A stretch of DNA of 8,289 bases, from the NCBI GenBank assembly GCA_049314715.1, contig JBMOEL010000082.1, positions 1 through 8,289 of the forward strand, given 5' to 3'. Shown one piece after another: positions 6,600-8,289 of this stretch (positions are counted from its first letter, which is position 1; every line of letters begins with the position of its first letter). The translations under genes and the position numbers were made by a program. Origin of the DNA: JAFLDD01 sp049314715 (GTDB lineage: Bacteria > Pseudomonadota > Alphaproteobacteria > Rickettsiales > UBA3002). The notes under the pieces were generated by a model. That model was not told where the DNA came from. It did no database searches and saw nothing but the letters and a program-made list of their open reading frames with translations.

Positions 6600-6625
6600 T
6601 TAGGTGTTTGCCACGGTAATCTCCT
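6600..6625 (-). promoter_or_regulatory. Ribosome-binding site, GTG start and in-frame stop at codon 5
   Basis: On the minus strand AGGAG (6625-6621) is followed after six bases by GTG (6614-6612), then GCA AAC ACC TAA. The TAA (6602-6600) is in frame with the downstream open frame at 6090-6599. A single C-to-T change from CAA would explain it. This is the best translation start for the gene, yet as written it encodes only four residues. Confidence 0.6.
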
Positions 6626-6682
6626 AACTTTGTTTGTAATTTACCACTGGCTAAACCTGCCTTGTGTGAATATATTGTGACA

Positions 6683-7780
6683 ATGAACATTTACCTCGAT
6701 TACAACGCGACTGCGCCGCTCAGACCTTCGGTTTTGAAGGCTATGCAGGCGATTGAAGGGCAGCCGCTGAACCCCTCATCCATCCATTCCGCAGGGCGTG
6801 AAGCCAAGAAGTTACTAGAAGATAGCCGAAAAACCATTGCAGACAGCTTAAGCGTATTCGCCAATGAGGTGCTGTTTACGGGTTCAGCAACGGAAGCGAA
6901 TAACATGGTACTGCGCGGGTTTGATCGCCCCATACTGGTTTCGGCGATTGAACATGCGTCCATCCTCAAAACCGCATCGTTGCTGGGTAGCGATACGCTT
7001 GCTGTCGATGAAAACGGCATTGTGAATCTGGAAGTGCTCGACAAGAAATTGGCAGCGCTTGGCCGCCCCGCGCTGGTGAGCGTGATGCTGGCAAACAATG
7101 AAACGGGCGTTATTAATCCCATCGCCGAGATTGCCGATATCGTGCATAAGCATGGTGGTTTACTACATACGGACGCGGTGCAGGCCATTGGCAAAATACC
7201 TGTCGATTTCGGCCTGCTGAAAGCCGATATGATGACGATTGGTGCTCACAAGGTTGGCGGGCCAATCGGTATTGGTGCGCTGGTCTTGCGTAATGATTTG
7301 GCTATCAAGCCGCTGCTGACAGGTGGCGGGCAGGAACTTGGCCGCAGAGCAGGCACCGAGGATGTCGCAAAGATTGTTGGATTCGCCGCATTGATGCAAG
7401 AAGTGGCAAGTTGTGCCGAATCTAAGAAATGGGAAACCGCGCGCAACGCGCTGGAGGCCGAGTTACCAGAAGCAATGATATTCGGTAAAGCCTCCTCACG
7501 TTTACCGAATACGAGCCTTTTGGCCATGCCAAACGTGAAAAGCGAAACACAGCTCATGAACTTTGATTTGGCGGGATTCGCTGTTTCCGCAGGCTCTGCG
7601 TGCTCTTCGGGACGTATTGAGCCCTCACATGTGCTAAAAGCCATGGGTGTCCCGCAGGAAACAGCGAGTTGCGCGGTACGCGTAAGTATCGGCTGGAATA
7701 GTCAGGAAAATGACCTAAAATCATTTGCCAGCGCTTGGAAAAACACCTATGAGCGCCTTGGAAAACACAAGGCTGCCTAG
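6683..7780 (+). CDS. Cysteine desulfurase, NifS/IscS family (first of two)
   Basis: PLP enzyme that removes sulfur from L-cysteine as a persulfide for Fe-S assembly or tRNA thiolation, releasing alanine; cytoplasmic. In 365 residues: the N-terminus 'IYLDYNATAPLRP' (3-15), 'GSATEANN' (67-74), the PLP-stacking His91 in 'IEHASIL', 'NNETG' (138-142), 'LHTDAVQAIG' with Asp164 and Gln167, the PLP Schiff-base Lys190 in 'GAHKVGGPIGIGAL', 'GGGQELGRRAGTE' (214-226), and catalytic Cys307 in 'SAGSACSSGRIEPSHVL'. All key residues are present, so it should be active. It is somewhat shorter than E. coli IscS (~404 residues) and resembles the extra NifS-like copy next to IscS in Rickettsia and other alphaproteobacteria. 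The ATG at 6683 is chosen because homology begins there; GTG at 6677 is in frame, and the Shine-Dalgarno is weak. Its sulfur acceptor is not known. Confidence 0.93.
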   Translation: MNIYLDYNATAPLRPSVLKAMQAIEGQPLNPSSIHSAGREAKKLLEDSRKTIADSLSVFANEVLFTGSATEANNMVLRGFDRPILVSAIEHASILKTASLLGSDTLAVDENGIVNLEVLDKKLAALGRPALVSVMLANNETGVINPIAEIADIVHKHGGLLHTDAVQAIGKIPVDFGLLKADMMTIGAHKVGGPIGIGALVLRNDLAIKPLLTGGGQELGRRAGTEDVAKIVGFAALMQEVASCAESKKWETARNALEAELPEAMIFGKASSRLPNTSLLAMPNVKSETQLMNFDLAGFAVSAGSACSSGRIEPSHVLKAMGVPQETASCAVRVSIGWNSQENDLKSFASAWKNTYERLGKHKAA

Positions 7781-7785
7781 CCTTG
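7768..7785 (+). other. Hairpin across the stop codon of the first desulfurase gene
   Basis: CAAGGCT (7768-7774) pairs with AGCCTTG (7779-7785) around a four-base loop; the TAG stop lies at the loop and descending arm. No T-tract follows, so it is at best a weak terminator or 3' end stabiliser upstream of the iscS promoter. Confidence 0.35.
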
Positions 7786-7788
7786 ATA

Positions 7789-7819
7789 ATAGTTGACTAG
7801 TTTACTATGTTATTATAGT
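7789..7819 (+). promoter_or_regulatory. IscR-type operator with overlapping promoter upstream of iscS
   Basis: ATAGTTGACTAGTTTACTAT (7789-7808) is a 20-bp near-palindrome (16 of 20 positions symmetrical). Its left half matches the known E. coli type 1 IscR half-site (ATASYYGACTR) exactly, and about 20 of 25 positions agree across the full type 1 consensus (7789-7813). It covers a -35 box TTGACT (7793-7798), with TATAGT (7814-7819) as -10 at a 15-base spacing. A further ATAGT at 7815-7819 makes a third arm. The overlap with -35 suggests repression by Fe-S-loaded IscR, encoded 1.7 kb upstream. Binding is inferred. Confidence 0.6.
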
Positions 7820-7848
7820 GAGCATTCAAAATAATACGAGATACAGAA

Positions 7849-8289
7849 ATGACCATTAAATTCCCCATATTCTTGGACTATCAGTCCACGACACCGTGCG
7901 ACCCACGCGTGCTGGAAAAGATGCTACCGTATTTCACCGAAAAATTCGGTAATCCGCATTCGCGTAGCCATGCCTATGGTTGGGAAGCGGAAGAGGCGTG
8001 CGAGCTGGCACGTACGCAGGTGGCAAATGTTATTAATGCCGACGAAAAAGAAATCATCTTCACCAGTGGTGCGACAGAAGCGAATAACATAGCCCTCAAA
8101 GGTGTGGGTCATTTTTACAAAGACAAAAAGAACCATATCATCACTGTAGTGACGGAGCATAAATGCGTGCTGGATTCAGCGCGCCATATGGAGCAAGAAG
8201 GCTTCACGGTGACGTACCTGCCCGTGAAAACCAACGGGCTAATTGATTTGAAAGAGCTCGAAGCAGCCATTACCGACAAGACATTGCTA
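7849..8289 (+). CDS. iscS: Cysteine desulfurase IscS, N-terminal part (runs off window)
   Basis: The frame stays open from the ATG at 7849 to the last base (147 residues), so the 3' part, including the PLP lysine and catalytic cysteine, lies outside. Visible: 'IFLDYQSTTPCDPRV' (7-21), 'FGNPHSRSHAYGWEAE' (33-48), 'FTSGATEANNIALKG' (71-85) and 'TEHKCVLDS' (102-110), in which His104 has the number and position of the PLP-stacking His104 of E. coli IscS. The QSTTP variant and the sequence throughout fit the housekeeping alphaproteobacterial/mitochondrial-type IscS/Nfs1. In its family it supplies sulfur to the IscU or SUF scaffold. It has its own promoter with an IscR-like operator 30-60 bases upstream; the ribosome site (CGAG) is weak. 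iscU or suf genes probably follow. Confidence 0.93.
   Translation, partial: MTIKFPIFLDYQSTTPCDPRVLEKMLPYFTEKFGNPHSRSHAYGWEAEEACELARTQVANVINADEKEIIFTSGATEANNIALKGVGHFYKDKKNHIITVVTEHKCVLDSARHMEQEGFTVTYLPVKTNGLIDLKELEAAITDKTLL

Overview
The window looks like chromosomal core DNA of an alphaproteobacterium of moderate GC. This rests on an alphaproteobacterial-style AsmA-like C-terminal domain, a divergent tyrS/anmK pair, an IscR with widened cysteine spacing, and an LDYQSTTP-type IscS. The order (alpha/beta hydrolase, iscR, NifS-like desulfurase, IscS) recalls the Fe-S assembly neighbourhood of Rickettsia and other alphaproteobacteria. The genus cannot be fixed from the sequence alone.

Layout: (1) 3-1484 (+), C-terminal part of an AsmA/YhdP-like envelope protein; its stop codon overlaps that of (2) tyrS on the minus strand (1481-2785). 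A perfect 26-bp inverted repeat sits against the tyrS start. (3) anmK (+, 2933-4009) diverges from tyrS and recycles peptidoglycan. (4) A short stretch of stacked palindromes (4021-4088) separates anmK from a convergent alpha/beta hydrolase (minus, 4102-4827). (5) cysE and iscR (+, 4903-6089) overlap by one base. (6) An unrecognised minus-strand gene (6090-6572) lies between iscR and the desulfurases; its best start site is cut off by an in-frame TAA. (7) A NifS-like cysteine desulfurase (6683-7780) is followed by the start of IscS (7849 to the window end). An IscR-type operator and promoter lie between these two.

The right half forms a functional unit. CysE makes O-acetylserine for cysteine synthesis. 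Two desulfurases take sulfur from cysteine for Fe-S clusters. IscR senses Fe-S status and probably acts at the palindrome before iscS. The scaffold genes (iscU/iscA or suf) would be expected just beyond the right edge.

I saw no phage, transposase, CRISPR, tRNA or rRNA, and no clear new system. The most unusual items are the codon-5 stop in the small minus-strand gene, the repeat that supplies the tyrS leader, an insertion in TyrS built on a 15-bp tandem repeat, and the cysE-iscR coupling. No gap between genes exceeds 300 bases.
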